Below are positions 50,813 to 58,918 of a DNA stretch of 64,000 nt, in pieces. Source of the stretch: Xanthomonas dyei (lineage in GTDB: Bacteria > Pseudomonadota > Gammaproteobacteria > Xanthomonadales > Xanthomonadaceae); the NCBI RefSeq assembly GCF_002939865.1, contig NZ_MDEE01000001.1:434001-498000 (forward strand). The letters run 5' to 3'. The notes under the pieces are model-generated. The model was not told the origin of the DNA and did no database searches. It worked only from the letters and a program-made list of their open reading frames with translations. The translations under genes and the position numbers were made by a program. Position 1 is the first letter of the stretch, and the number at the start of each line of letters is the position of its first letter.

Positions 50813-52470
50813 GCACCTGGTTACCGGAACCGCGCGGGCGCACCAGCGCGCGTGCGCTGACATGGAGTACCCGGCCGACCGTGTCGACCGAAGCGCTGGT
50901 GTTGCTGTCGAGCCTGTTCTTTGCGCTGGTATGCAATCAGCTGTTCTGGCGCACGGCAATGGCCACGCACCCGGGCAGTATCGGGTTTGCCATTTCATTG
51001 ATGGCGCTGCTGGTCGCCGTGCACGCGCTGTTGTTGGGTCTGCTGGTGTGGCAATGGAACGCCAAACCGCTGCTGACCCTGCTGCTGTTCACCACCGCGC
51101 TGGCTGCGCACTACATGGACAGCTACAACGTCTATCTGGATGCGGACATGCTGCGCAACGTGCTGCATACCGACCACAAGGAATCGCGCGAGCTGCTCAC
51201 GCCGGGGCTGATTTTCCCGCTGGTGTGCTACTTCCTGATTCCCACCGTGCTGCTGTGGCGTACGCGCTTGCGTGCACGCAGCACAGTCAAGTCGCTGCTG
51301 GTGCGGGTCGGCTTCTTGCTGGCGGTGGCGGTGGTGGGTGCCGCCGGTACCATGCTGTCGTCGCAGGATATTTCGGCGTTGATGCGCAATCACCGCGAAG
51401 TGCGTTACCTGGCCACGCCGATCAACTACATCGTCGCACTGCGCCAGAACCTCAAGTCCGATTCGCCGATCAAGCACGCGCCCAAGCAACCCATCGAACA
51501 CGATGCCATCGCCACCCCGCGCGCTGCTGGCAGCCGCCCGCGTCTGTTGCTGCTGGTGCTGGGCGAAACCGCACGTGCGCAGAATTGGGGCCTCAGCGGC
51601 TATGCGCGCCAGACCACGCCGGAGCTGGCGCAGGCAGGGGTGATCAATTTCCCGGACATGCATTCGTGCGGCACCAGCACCGAAGTGTCGGTGCCCTGCA
51701 TGTTCTCGCCGTTCGGCCGCCGCGATTACAACGAAGACATGATCCGCGGCCACCAGTCGTTCCTGCACGTGCTTGAACACGCCGGCATCTCCACGCTGTG
51801 GCGCGACAATCAGTCTGGCTGCAAGGGCGTGTGCGACGGGCTGGAGATCCAGAAGCTGGACGATGCCACCACACCGGAGCTGTGCGCCGATGGCCGTTGC
51901 ATGGACGAAATCCTGTTGCGCGATCTGGCGGCGCAAGTGCGTGCCAAGCCCGGCGACCGCGTGGTGGTGTTGCATCAACTCGGCAGCCACGGGCCCAGCT
52001 ATTTCGAACGCTACCCGGCGCAGTTCGAGCGTTTCAAGCCGGTATGCAAGACCGCCGACCTGGGCAGCTGCAGCCGCCAGAGCATCGTCAACGCCTACGA
52101 CAATTCCATCGGCTATACCGATCATTTCCTCAATCAGGCCATCCATACATTGCGCGGCTTGTCCGACTACGACACTGCGATGATCTATCTCTCCGATCAC
52201 GGCGAATCGTTGGGCGAGAAGGGCCTGTATCTGCATGGCGTGCCGTATGCCATCGCACCGAAGGAGCAGACCCACGTGCCGATGGTGATGTGGTTCTCGC
52301 CGGAGTTTGCGCGCGACCGTGGCCTGGATGAGACCTGCCTGCGCCACCGCGCCGGGCAATACACCGACCAGGACGCGCTGTTTCCCTCGGTACTGGGCCT
52401 GATGCAGGTCAAGACCAGCGTGTATGCACGCGAGCGCGATGTATTTGCGCAGTGCACCGGGAAAGGCTGA
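50809..52470 (+). CDS. eptA: Phosphoethanolamine transferase of the EptA/MCR family
   Basis: A 553-residue inner-membrane enzyme with five N-terminal helices and a periplasmic sulfatase-fold domain. VLGETARAQNWGLSGY holds the zinc-binding Glu, CGTSTEVSVPC (287-297) holds the nucleophile (Thr291) between the disulfide cysteines, and YLSDHGESLGEKGLYLHG holds the Asp-His zinc ligands. It adds phosphoethanolamine to lipid A phosphates, which lowers binding of cationic peptides and polymyxin. Third gene of the lipid A module. Confidence 0.93.
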   Translation: MSTWLPEPRGRTSARALTWSTRPTVSTEALVLLSSLFFALVCNQLFWRTAMATHPGSIGFAISLMALLVAVHALLLGLLVWQWNAKPLLTLLLFTTALAAHYMDSYNVYLDADMLRNVLHTDHKESRELLTPGLIFPLVCYFLIPTVLLWRTRLRARSTVKSLLVRVGFLLAVAVVGAAGTMLSSQDISALMRNHREVRYLATPINYIVALRQNLKSDSPIKHAPKQPIEHDAIATPRAAGSRPRLLLLVLGETARAQNWGLSGYARQTTPELAQAGVINFPDMHSCGTSTEVSVPCMFSPFGRRDYNEDMIRGHQSFLHVLEHAGISTLWRDNQSGCKGVCDGLEIQKLDDATTPELCADGRCMDEILLRDLAAQVRAKPGDRVVVLHQLGSHGPSYFERYPAQFERFKPVCKTADLGSCSRQSIVNAYDNSIGYTDHFLNQAIHTLRGLSDYDTAMIYLSDHGESLGEKGLYLHGVPYAIAPKEQTHVPMVMWFSPEFARDRGLDETCLRHRAGQYTDQDALFPSVLGLMQVKTSVYARERDVFAQCTGKG

Positions 52471-52606
52471 GCGTTATGGCACCGCCAAGGACGGGATCGG
52501 TCGCCGCTGCGTGGCATCCGCAGCGGCGCCGCTGGACCTGAAACACTGCTTGCCCTGAAGCCTCGCGCGCTCTAGCCTTCGCCGGACTTCACTGCAAGGA
52601 CCACCC

Positions 52607-54625
52607 GTGAATCCTCGTTTGCTGTGGCTGGCACTGGCTGTGGCCGCCGGCACGTTATCGCTGTCGGCCTGCCGCAAGGATGCCCCGACACCGGCCAAAC
52701 CCGCCGCGACCAACACCGCGCCTGCCGAAAGCGCCGACCAGTTCGTCGCACGCATCAGCGCCGAGTACAAGGCCGCCTACCCGGAAGTCACTGCCGCGCA
52801 GTGGCTGTCGTCGACCTACATCAACGGCGACTCGCAGCTGCTGGCCGCCAAGGCCAACGAGCGTTCGCTGGCGCAGCTGGATCGCTGGATCGAACAATCC
52901 AAACACTACGTCGGCACGCCGATGTCGGCAGACAGCGCACGCGCACTGCAGCTGCTCAAACTGATGAGCGCCCTGCCCGCGCCGCGCGACCCGGCCAAAC
53001 TGGCAGAACTCACCCGCATCGCCGCCAAGATGGAAGGCGACTACGGCGCCGGGAGTTACTGCGTGGGCGACGGCGAACAACGTCGCTGCCGCCAGCTCGG
53101 TGAGCTGGAACAGGTGCTGGCCAGCAGCCGCGACTACACCGAACAACTCGATGCCTGGCAGGGCTGGCATAGCACCGCCCAGCCGATGCGCAAGGACTAC
53201 CAGCGCTTTGTCGAGCTGGCCAACGAAGGCGCGCGCGGCAATGGCTTTGCCGATGTCGGGGTGATGTGGCGCAGCGGCTACGACATGCCGCCGGCGCAAC
53301 TGGCCAGCGAGACCGACCGGTTGTGGGAGCAAGTCAAACCGCTGTATGCGCAGCTGCAGTGCTATGCGCGCGGCAAGCTCGATACGCAGTACGGCAAGGA
53401 CAAGGGCGAAGTGGCCGGCGGCCTGTTGCCGGCGCATTTGATGGGCAATATGTGGCAGCAGGACTGGAGCAATCTGTGGGATCTGCTACAGCCCTACCCC
53501 GGCGCCGGCGATCTGGACATCACCTCCGCGTTGGAAAAGCAGTACCAGGGCAATCTGAGCGCGATACTGGCGCGGAATACCGGTGGCGACGGCGGGACGG
53601 CGGCACGCTTCAATGCCGAGCGCGAGGCGCAACTGCGCACCGCCAAACAGATGACCGAGCGCGCGCAGGATTTCTACACCTCGCTGGGCATGCCTAAGCT
53701 TCCCGACACCTATTGGCAACGCTCGCAGTTCATCAAACCGCTGGACCGCGATGTGGTCTGTCATGCCAGCGCATGGGACATGAACATGGGCGGCGAGCCG
53801 ACCCAGAACATCGGCGCCGATGTGCGCACCAAGATGTGCATCAAGCCCACCGAAGAAGACTTCACCACCATCTATCACGAGCTCGGCCACATCTATTACG
53901 ACCTGGCCTACAACCCGCTGCCGCCGCTGTTTCAGAACGGCGCCAACGACGGCTTCCACGAAGCGATTGGCGACACCATCGTGCTGGCGATGACGCCGAA
54001 GTATCTGCAGTCGATCGGCATGGTCGGCGAACAGCAGGCCGGGCGCGAAGCGTTGATCAACTCGCAGATGCGCATGGCCTTGAGTAAGGTCGCCTTCCTG
54101 CCGTTCGGCTTGATGATCGACCGCTGGCGCTGGGGCGTGTTCGATGGCTCGATTCCGCCGGAGCGCTACAACCAGGCCTGGTGGGAACTCAAAGCCAAGT
54201 ACCAGGGCGTGGCGCCGGTGACCGCGCGCGGCGAAGACTTCTTCGATGCCGGCGCCAAATATCACGTGCCGGGCAATACGCCGTACACGCGCTATTTTCT
54301 GGCGCATATCCTGCAGTTTCAGTTCTACAAGGGCCTGTGCGATGCGGCCGGGCATCAAGGCCCGTTGTATGAGTGCAGCTTCTACGGCAACAAGGATGCA
54401 GGGCAGAAATTCTGGTCGATGTTGCAACGTGGATCGAGCCAGCCCTGGCAGACCACGCTGAAGGAACTCACCGGCAGCGAGAAACTCGACGCCGGCCCGA
54501 TGCTGGAGTACTTCGCACCGATGAGCGAATGGCTCAAGCAGCAGAATCAGGGCCAATTGTGCGGCTGGCAAGCAACTGCGCCTGCTGCCGCGAGTAACGC
54601 GCCTGCGCCTGCCGCATTGCACTGA
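52607..54625 (+). CDS. Bacterial angiotensin-converting-enzyme homologue (M2 peptidyl-dipeptidase), lipoprotein
   Basis: A 672-residue M2 metallopeptidase. The GTG start with AAGGA six bases upstream gives a lipoprotein signal (LSLSAC, Cys22). The catalytic motif HELGHIYYDLAY at about 424-435 (HExxH) with the third ligand Glu in FHEAIGDT at about 451 is complete. C-terminal YNQAWWELKAKYQG and the chloride/substrate-binding regions are family-typical. It removes C-terminal dipeptides. ACE-like genes are known in Xanthomonas. It stands alone, before the type IV effector. Confidence 0.95.
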   Translation: MNPRLLWLALAVAAGTLSLSACRKDAPTPAKPAATNTAPAESADQFVARISAEYKAAYPEVTAAQWLSSTYINGDSQLLAAKANERSLAQLDRWIEQSKHYVGTPMSADSARALQLLKLMSALPAPRDPAKLAELTRIAAKMEGDYGAGSYCVGDGEQRRCRQLGELEQVLASSRDYTEQLDAWQGWHSTAQPMRKDYQRFVELANEGARGNGFADVGVMWRSGYDMPPAQLASETDRLWEQVKPLYAQLQCYARGKLDTQYGKDKGEVAGGLLPAHLMGNMWQQDWSNLWDLLQPYPGAGDLDITSALEKQYQGNLSAILARNTGGDGGTAARFNAEREAQLRTAKQMTERAQDFYTSLGMPKLPDTYWQRSQFIKPLDRDVVCHASAWDMNMGGEPTQNIGADVRTKMCIKPTEEDFTTIYHELGHIYYDLAYNPLPPLFQNGANDGFHEAIGDTIVLAMTPKYLQSIGMVGEQQAGREALINSQMRMALSKVAFLPFGLMIDRWRWGVFDGSIPPERYNQAWWELKAKYQGVAPVTARGEDFFDAGAKYHVPGNTPYTRYFLAHILQFQFYKGLCDAAGHQGPLYECSFYGNKDAGQKFWSMLQRGSSQPWQTTLKELTGSEKLDAGPMLEYFAPMSEWLKQQNQGQLCGWQATAPAAASNAPAPAALH

Positions 54626-54757
54626 CGCGCCGCTGTGCCTGCAGCATGCGACGGCCATCACCCAGGCCGCCGCATAACACTCCTTTGATAAACGCCTGAA
54701 ATGCCGGCGATATACTGCGCGCCCGCTGCACAGGCGCAGCATGCAGGAAGCATTCCA

Positions 54758-56692
54758 ATGAGCAACGCCTCCACCGGCCCGGACGCGCGTGATGTGGACC
54801 GCAACAAGCAGGTCATCGACGACGCGAACGATCGCGCATTCAACCCGATCTACAGCAGCTCCAACAGCGAATACGCCGCGAAAGTTGGGAGCAGCACCGT
54901 CTCGGTCAACCCGGCAGAACAGTCGGCCAAGTATGCGCAAACCAGCCAGAAGAGCAGCGGCAGCCCGACGCAGCCGCTGGGCGAGATCAGCCTGCGTGGC
55001 GGCGGCTCGCTGAGCGCCGGCAGTCTCAGCGATGTCAACGCAAAGACCACCACCTTCAGCCTTGAAGCCGACGCGCAGACCGGCCAGCAACAACGTCTGC
55101 AGTCCACGCTTGGCGACAGCAAGCTAAGCATCGAGGCCGGCGCCAGTACCGGGCAGCGCATGCGCTACGCACTGACCCTGCCCGGTGTCGATCAACCGCT
55201 GGAAGCCGCCAGACAGGTCAATCCGCTGCAGCCGGAGAGCCTTCCGATCGGCGCACGTGCGGTAATGGACACCCAAACCTTTGTGCAGCGCGAATCTTCG
55301 GCGAGTCTGCGAGGGCTCGCCACGCAGAGCAAGATCACCGAAGCCAGCGGCCGTAGCTACATGATCGAACGCGTCGACGAGCGCCACGTGCGTGTGGTGA
55401 CCGGGCCGAACGCGGCCATCGAGGCGGTGAATGCGCTTGGCGTCAAGGCCGGACCGGCGCAGGCCCTGCTCGGGCGCGCAGACTCCCTGGGCCAGTCGCA
55501 AGTGCACAGCGCGCAGTTCGATCTGGCCGATCCGCGTGCGCGCGCGGCCATGGGCGAGTTCGTACGCGAAGGCAAGCTTGCACCGGGCGTGCCCGGTGTC
55601 GATGAGATGCAGACGCTGGAGCGCATCAATTTCAGCTCGCAGCAGCGTCTGCAGCTGGAACTGGGCCCGCTCAGCGCCGATGTTGCCGGCAACCGCAACC
55701 AAGGCAGCCAGGTGCGCATCAGCACGCCGGGCCAGGACGGCTACACCGTGGTGCAACAGCTGCAGTACGGCGACAACGTGCCGCTGACGATCGTGCGCCA
55801 ATACGACGGCAACGATGCCGAACGCGTGGAGCAGCGCAGCTACCGTTTCGAGATCGATGGCGATGTGGCCGCGCCGGGCTGGTTGCAACGCCTGGGCGGA
55901 CGCAACGAGGCCAGCGAAGAAAAGGCGATCGCGCAGACGCTCAACAGCGCGTTGGACGGCAAGATGACGGGCACCGGCGCGATCGCGCCAGGGCAGAAGA
56001 CCACGCTGGAATTGAGCGAAGTGCAGATGCAGGCGCTGCTGAAACAGACCCGAGCCAGCGCCGACGCCAGCAAGATCGGCGGCAGCGCGCTGACCTCGCT
56101 GCTCGGCGATCGCAACGGCACGTCGCAGTCGCCCGAGCATTTTGCGATCGCGATGGCCCGCAACGTGGGTGGATCGCCTTATGGGTTTGCCGAGCGGCTG
56201 CAGCGTATCGCCGACGGTGCCGATGGCGCGTACGACGGCCAGCTGCAGCGTGTCGATGCCACCGTCCTGCCACGGCCGACGGACGCCACCCCGGCGCTCC
56301 CGGACCCGCGCGATCCAGCGCACCCGGATCATGCCTTGCTGCAGCAATCCACCGCGGCAGTGGAGCGCCTGCAAGCCGCACCCGGCCCAGCCGCAGGAAT
56401 GGACAGCGAACGCCTGGCCTTGGGGGCGGTGGTGGCCGCACGCGAGCATGGCTTGCAACGGGTCGATCACGTGGTGCTTGGCAACGATCCTGCGCGTGGC
56501 TTTGTGGTGCAGGGAGCACTCGACTCGCCCGCGCATCTGCGCGGCAGCTTCGACGCCAAGGCGGTGCAGGAGGAGCCCGTTGCCGCCAGCCTGCAGCGTC
56601 TGCAGGCGCTGGAACCCGGCACGGAGCGCGATGCTGCTGCGCAGTCGCAGGTGTCCCAGCAGGAAGCGCAGCGACAGGCGCAGACGCGCTGA
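54758..56692 (+). CDS. Type IV secretion effector with XVIPCD domain (X-Tfe)
   Basis: A 644-residue soluble protein. The C-terminal part (about 510-635) is a XVIPCD, the signal that VirD4 reads in the Xanthomonas antibacterial type IV system: DPRDPAHPDHALLQQ near 516, MDSERLALGAVVAAREHGLQRVDHVVLGND, and GALDSPAHLRGSFDAKAVQ, then a Gln-rich tail. The first 500 residues are Ser/Gln/Gly-rich and match no toxin domain I know. ATG 54758 has AGGAAG upstream; TTGATA and TATACT at 54685 and 54711 (20-base spacing, weak) could be its promoter. No immunity lipoprotein gene adjoins it, unlike most X-Tfe genes. Confidence 0.88.
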   Translation: MSNASTGPDARDVDRNKQVIDDANDRAFNPIYSSSNSEYAAKVGSSTVSVNPAEQSAKYAQTSQKSSGSPTQPLGEISLRGGGSLSAGSLSDVNAKTTTFSLEADAQTGQQQRLQSTLGDSKLSIEAGASTGQRMRYALTLPGVDQPLEAARQVNPLQPESLPIGARAVMDTQTFVQRESSASLRGLATQSKITEASGRSYMIERVDERHVRVVTGPNAAIEAVNALGVKAGPAQALLGRADSLGQSQVHSAQFDLADPRARAAMGEFVREGKLAPGVPGVDEMQTLERINFSSQQRLQLELGPLSADVAGNRNQGSQVRISTPGQDGYTVVQQLQYGDNVPLTIVRQYDGNDAERVEQRSYRFEIDGDVAAPGWLQRLGGRNEASEEKAIAQTLNSALDGKMTGTGAIAPGQKTTLELSEVQMQALLKQTRASADASKIGGSALTSLLGDRNGTSQSPEHFAIAMARNVGGSPYGFAERLQRIADGADGAYDGQLQRVDATVLPRPTDATPALPDPRDPAHPDHALLQQSTAAVERLQAAPGPAAGMDSERLALGAVVAAREHGLQRVDHVVLGNDPARGFVVQGALDSPAHLRGSFDAKAVQEEPVAASLQRLQALEPGTERDAAAQSQVSQQEAQRQAQTR

Positions 56693-56724
56693 GAACGCGC
56701 CGGGTGGTTGCACCTGAATCCCCA

Positions 56725-56777
56725 GATCGAACGCGTTCGATCACACGTGTGGCCAACCCCTGAGTTGGCCCCGTGTG
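56725..56777 (+). terminator. Palindrome and hairpin after the X-Tfe gene
   Basis: GATCGAACGCGTTCGATC (56725-56742) is a perfect 18-base palindrome. It is followed by GGCCAAC-CCCTGA-GTTGGCC (56751-56770) with outer CACACG/CGTGTG pairing. No T-run follows, so termination would be weak. The rest of 56693-56964 holds no visible gene. Confidence 0.5.
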
Positions 56778-56964
56778 CTGAATCGGGAACGATGCGCATG
56801 GGTAGCCGCCGATGATGCGCGACCCATCTACCGGGCAGCGCGGACGCACCAGACCGAAGGCTTACCTGCTGCACACCCTTGCGGCAGGCACGGCAGCTCG
56901 CTCGGTGTCCGCCCAAAACGCCGCGCACCTCCGCGCGCCAGCGAAGGCACGCTGCGCGGGTGAC

Positions 56965-57369
56965 TCAGTTGAGCTTGGCGCCACTCTGCAAGCGCTCGCT
57001 CAACCGGGCCTTGAACTGCTCGAACTCCATGCCATCGGCCTGGGCCTCGGCATGCGCGGCATCTTTCAGCGCGTCCGAGTAGGTCAGGCGCACGGGGGTG
57101 CCCTGGCGTTCGTGCAGTTCGGCGGCGCGCATGATCAGCGTCAACACCTGCGCGGCGCTGGTGCTTTCGCCAGCGATGCGGCCGTCCATGCCCAGCACCC
57201 ATTCGCCGTCGCGGCGGACGATGCCGGCCAGCAGTGTGCGTTGCTGGTCGCGCAGCTCGGCATGCGCCTCGATCGGCGATTCGGCCGTGGCCTTGGCGGC
57301 GGCCTGGTTGCGCTGGCGCTCGGTTGCACGCTTGCGGGCATCGCGGCGCAACTTGGAATCGGTGGACAT
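56965..57369 (-). CDS. Small charged protein of unknown function
   Basis: A 134-residue cytoplasmic protein with a very basic N-terminus (LRRDARKRATERQRNQAAAK) and a mixed alpha/beta remainder (VLGMDGRIAGESTSAAQVLTLIMRAAELHERQ). I do not recognise the family. AGGAG with 6-base spacing supports ATG 57369. It lies 16 bases after the MFS gene in the same direction, so the two may be co-transcribed. It has no signal or lipobox, so it is not the missing effector immunity protein. Confidence 0.75.
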   Translation of the reverse strand: MSTDSKLRRDARKRATERQRNQAAAKATAESPIEAHAELRDQQRTLLAGIVRRDGEWVLGMDGRIAGESTSAAQVLTLIMRAAELHERQGTPVRLTYSDALKDAAHAEAQADGMEFEQFKARLSERLQSGAKLN

Positions 57370-57385
57370 GCGGGCTCCTGTGGGG

Positions 57386-58639
57386 TCAAAGATGGTCGGC
57401 CGGCTCCAGAGGCACTGCCTCGGTGGCCTGGCGGTGCCGCAGACGGCGGCCGCTGCGGCGCTCCCAGCGCCAGAATAGCCAGCCCAGCAGGAAAAAACCG
57501 GTCATACCGATCGCCAGGTGCCGCGGGTGTTCACTGAGCAGCGGCGACAGCACCCCGGCCACCACCGTGTTGGTCATCAGCTGGGTGAAGGCCTGCAGCG
57601 ACGACGCCAGGCCGCGCTGCTGCGGGTACATGTCCAGCACCGCCAGTGCCAGGATCGGGAAGATCAACGCCATGCCGACACCGGCCAGAAAGATCGGCAG
57701 CACCGCCCATGGCAACGCGATCTGCGCCACCGACAAGGTGTAGCCGAGGTTGGCGAGCGCGGCCACGCCGCAGCAGATGAAGCCGATGCGGATCTGCCGC
57801 ACCGGGTTCATCTTTCCGGCCATGCGCCCGGACAAAAACGAGCCCAGCGTCATGCCGCCGATGGTGGGAATGAACAACCAGGCAAAGTCGCCTTCGCCCA
57901 GATGCAGGTGCTGCATGACCAGCACCGGCGCCGAAGCGATGTACAAAAAAATGCCGGCGAAGTTGAACGCACCGGCCGCCGCCAGGCGCTGAAAACGCGG
58001 GTTGAAGCCGATCCGCACATAGTCGTGCAGCAGGCGCTTGAGCTGCAGCGGCGTGCGCGCTTCCACCGGGTGGGTTTCCGGCAGCCAAGTCATCGTCGCG
58101 ATCAGCAGCACCAGCCCGAACACCACCAGAAACCAGAAGATCAGCGGCCAGCCGGCACCGCTGAGCAGGATCCAGCCGCCGATGATCGGCGCGATGGCCG
58201 GCGCGATGCCGAAGATCATCGAGACCTGGCTCATCAGCCGTTGCGCGTCCGGGCCGTGGAACAGGTCGCGGATCACTGCCCGCCCGACGATCATGCCAAC
58301 GCCCGCCGACAGGCCCTGCAGCGCGCGGAAGGCCAGCAGCGTGGGCAAATCCTGCGACAGCGCGCAGCCGATCGAGCCGGCGATGAACAACACCAGCCCG
58401 CCCAGAATCACCCGCTTGCGGCCCCAGGCATCGGAGAGCGGCCCATGCGCGATGCTCATCACGCCGTAAGCCAGCAGGTAGACGCTGATGGTCTGCTGGA
58501 TCGCCACCTGGTCCACCGCCAGGCTGCGGCTGAGCCGCGAGAACGCCGGGAAGATGGTGTCGATGGAGAACGGGCCGAACATCGCCAGCCCGGCGAGCAG
58601 CAGCGCCATGCGACGGGTGGAAACACCAGCAGAGGTCAT
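57386..58639 (-). CDS. Bcr/CflA-type MFS efflux transporter, left neighbour of the rax locus
   Basis: A 417-residue protein with 12 hydrophobic helices and the MFS motif A HGPLSDAWGRKRVILGG between helices 2 and 3. It belongs to the Bcr/CflA drug:proton antiporter group (FGPFSIDTIFPAF opening). In published comparisons an MFS gene (mfsX) and gcvP flank the raxX-raxSTAB insertion site; this gene fits that place. ATG 58639 is used; TTG 58645 is an alternative. The 279 bases to raxB hold no visible gene. Confidence 0.9.
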   Translation of the reverse strand: MTSAGVSTRRMALLLAGLAMFGPFSIDTIFPAFSRLSRSLAVDQVAIQQTISVYLLAYGVMSIAHGPLSDAWGRKRVILGGLVLFIAGSIGCALSQDLPTLLAFRALQGLSAGVGMIVGRAVIRDLFHGPDAQRLMSQVSMIFGIAPAIAPIIGGWILLSGAGWPLIFWFLVVFGLVLLIATMTWLPETHPVEARTPLQLKRLLHDYVRIGFNPRFQRLAAAGAFNFAGIFLYIASAPVLVMQHLHLGEGDFAWLFIPTIGGMTLGSFLSGRMAGKMNPVRQIRIGFICCGVAALANLGYTLSVAQIALPWAVLPIFLAGVGMALIFPILALAVLDMYPQQRGLASSLQAFTQLMTNTVVAGVLSPLLSEHPRHLAIGMTGFFLLGWLFWRWERRSGRRLRHRQATEAVPLEPADHL

Positions 58640-58918
58640 GCGCAACGGTATCCGGAGGACTCACCAGCACGCCGACGACGGCATCAGTCGCCAACGACCG
58701 CAACGGCGCGCACGGGTGCAAAAAGAGCCGCCACTTTACGTCAATTGCCGCGTCGTGAGACCGGCGAGTGGGTCGAACGGCGTACGAGCACGCACGCGCG
58801 GTCGAGGCCGCCACGCTTGACCTGCCGCCAGTCCGGCCGGTCGATCAAGCGCACGCAGGGGGCGGCGGAGGCGCACGCCATCGCCACGCGATGCCATCGC
58901 AGGACCATGGGCAGGCCG

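Noticed and set aside
56965..57369. Small gene beside the X-Tfe as its immunity protein
   Set aside because: It is convergent with the effector, has no lipobox or signal peptide, and is linked to the MFS gene instead.
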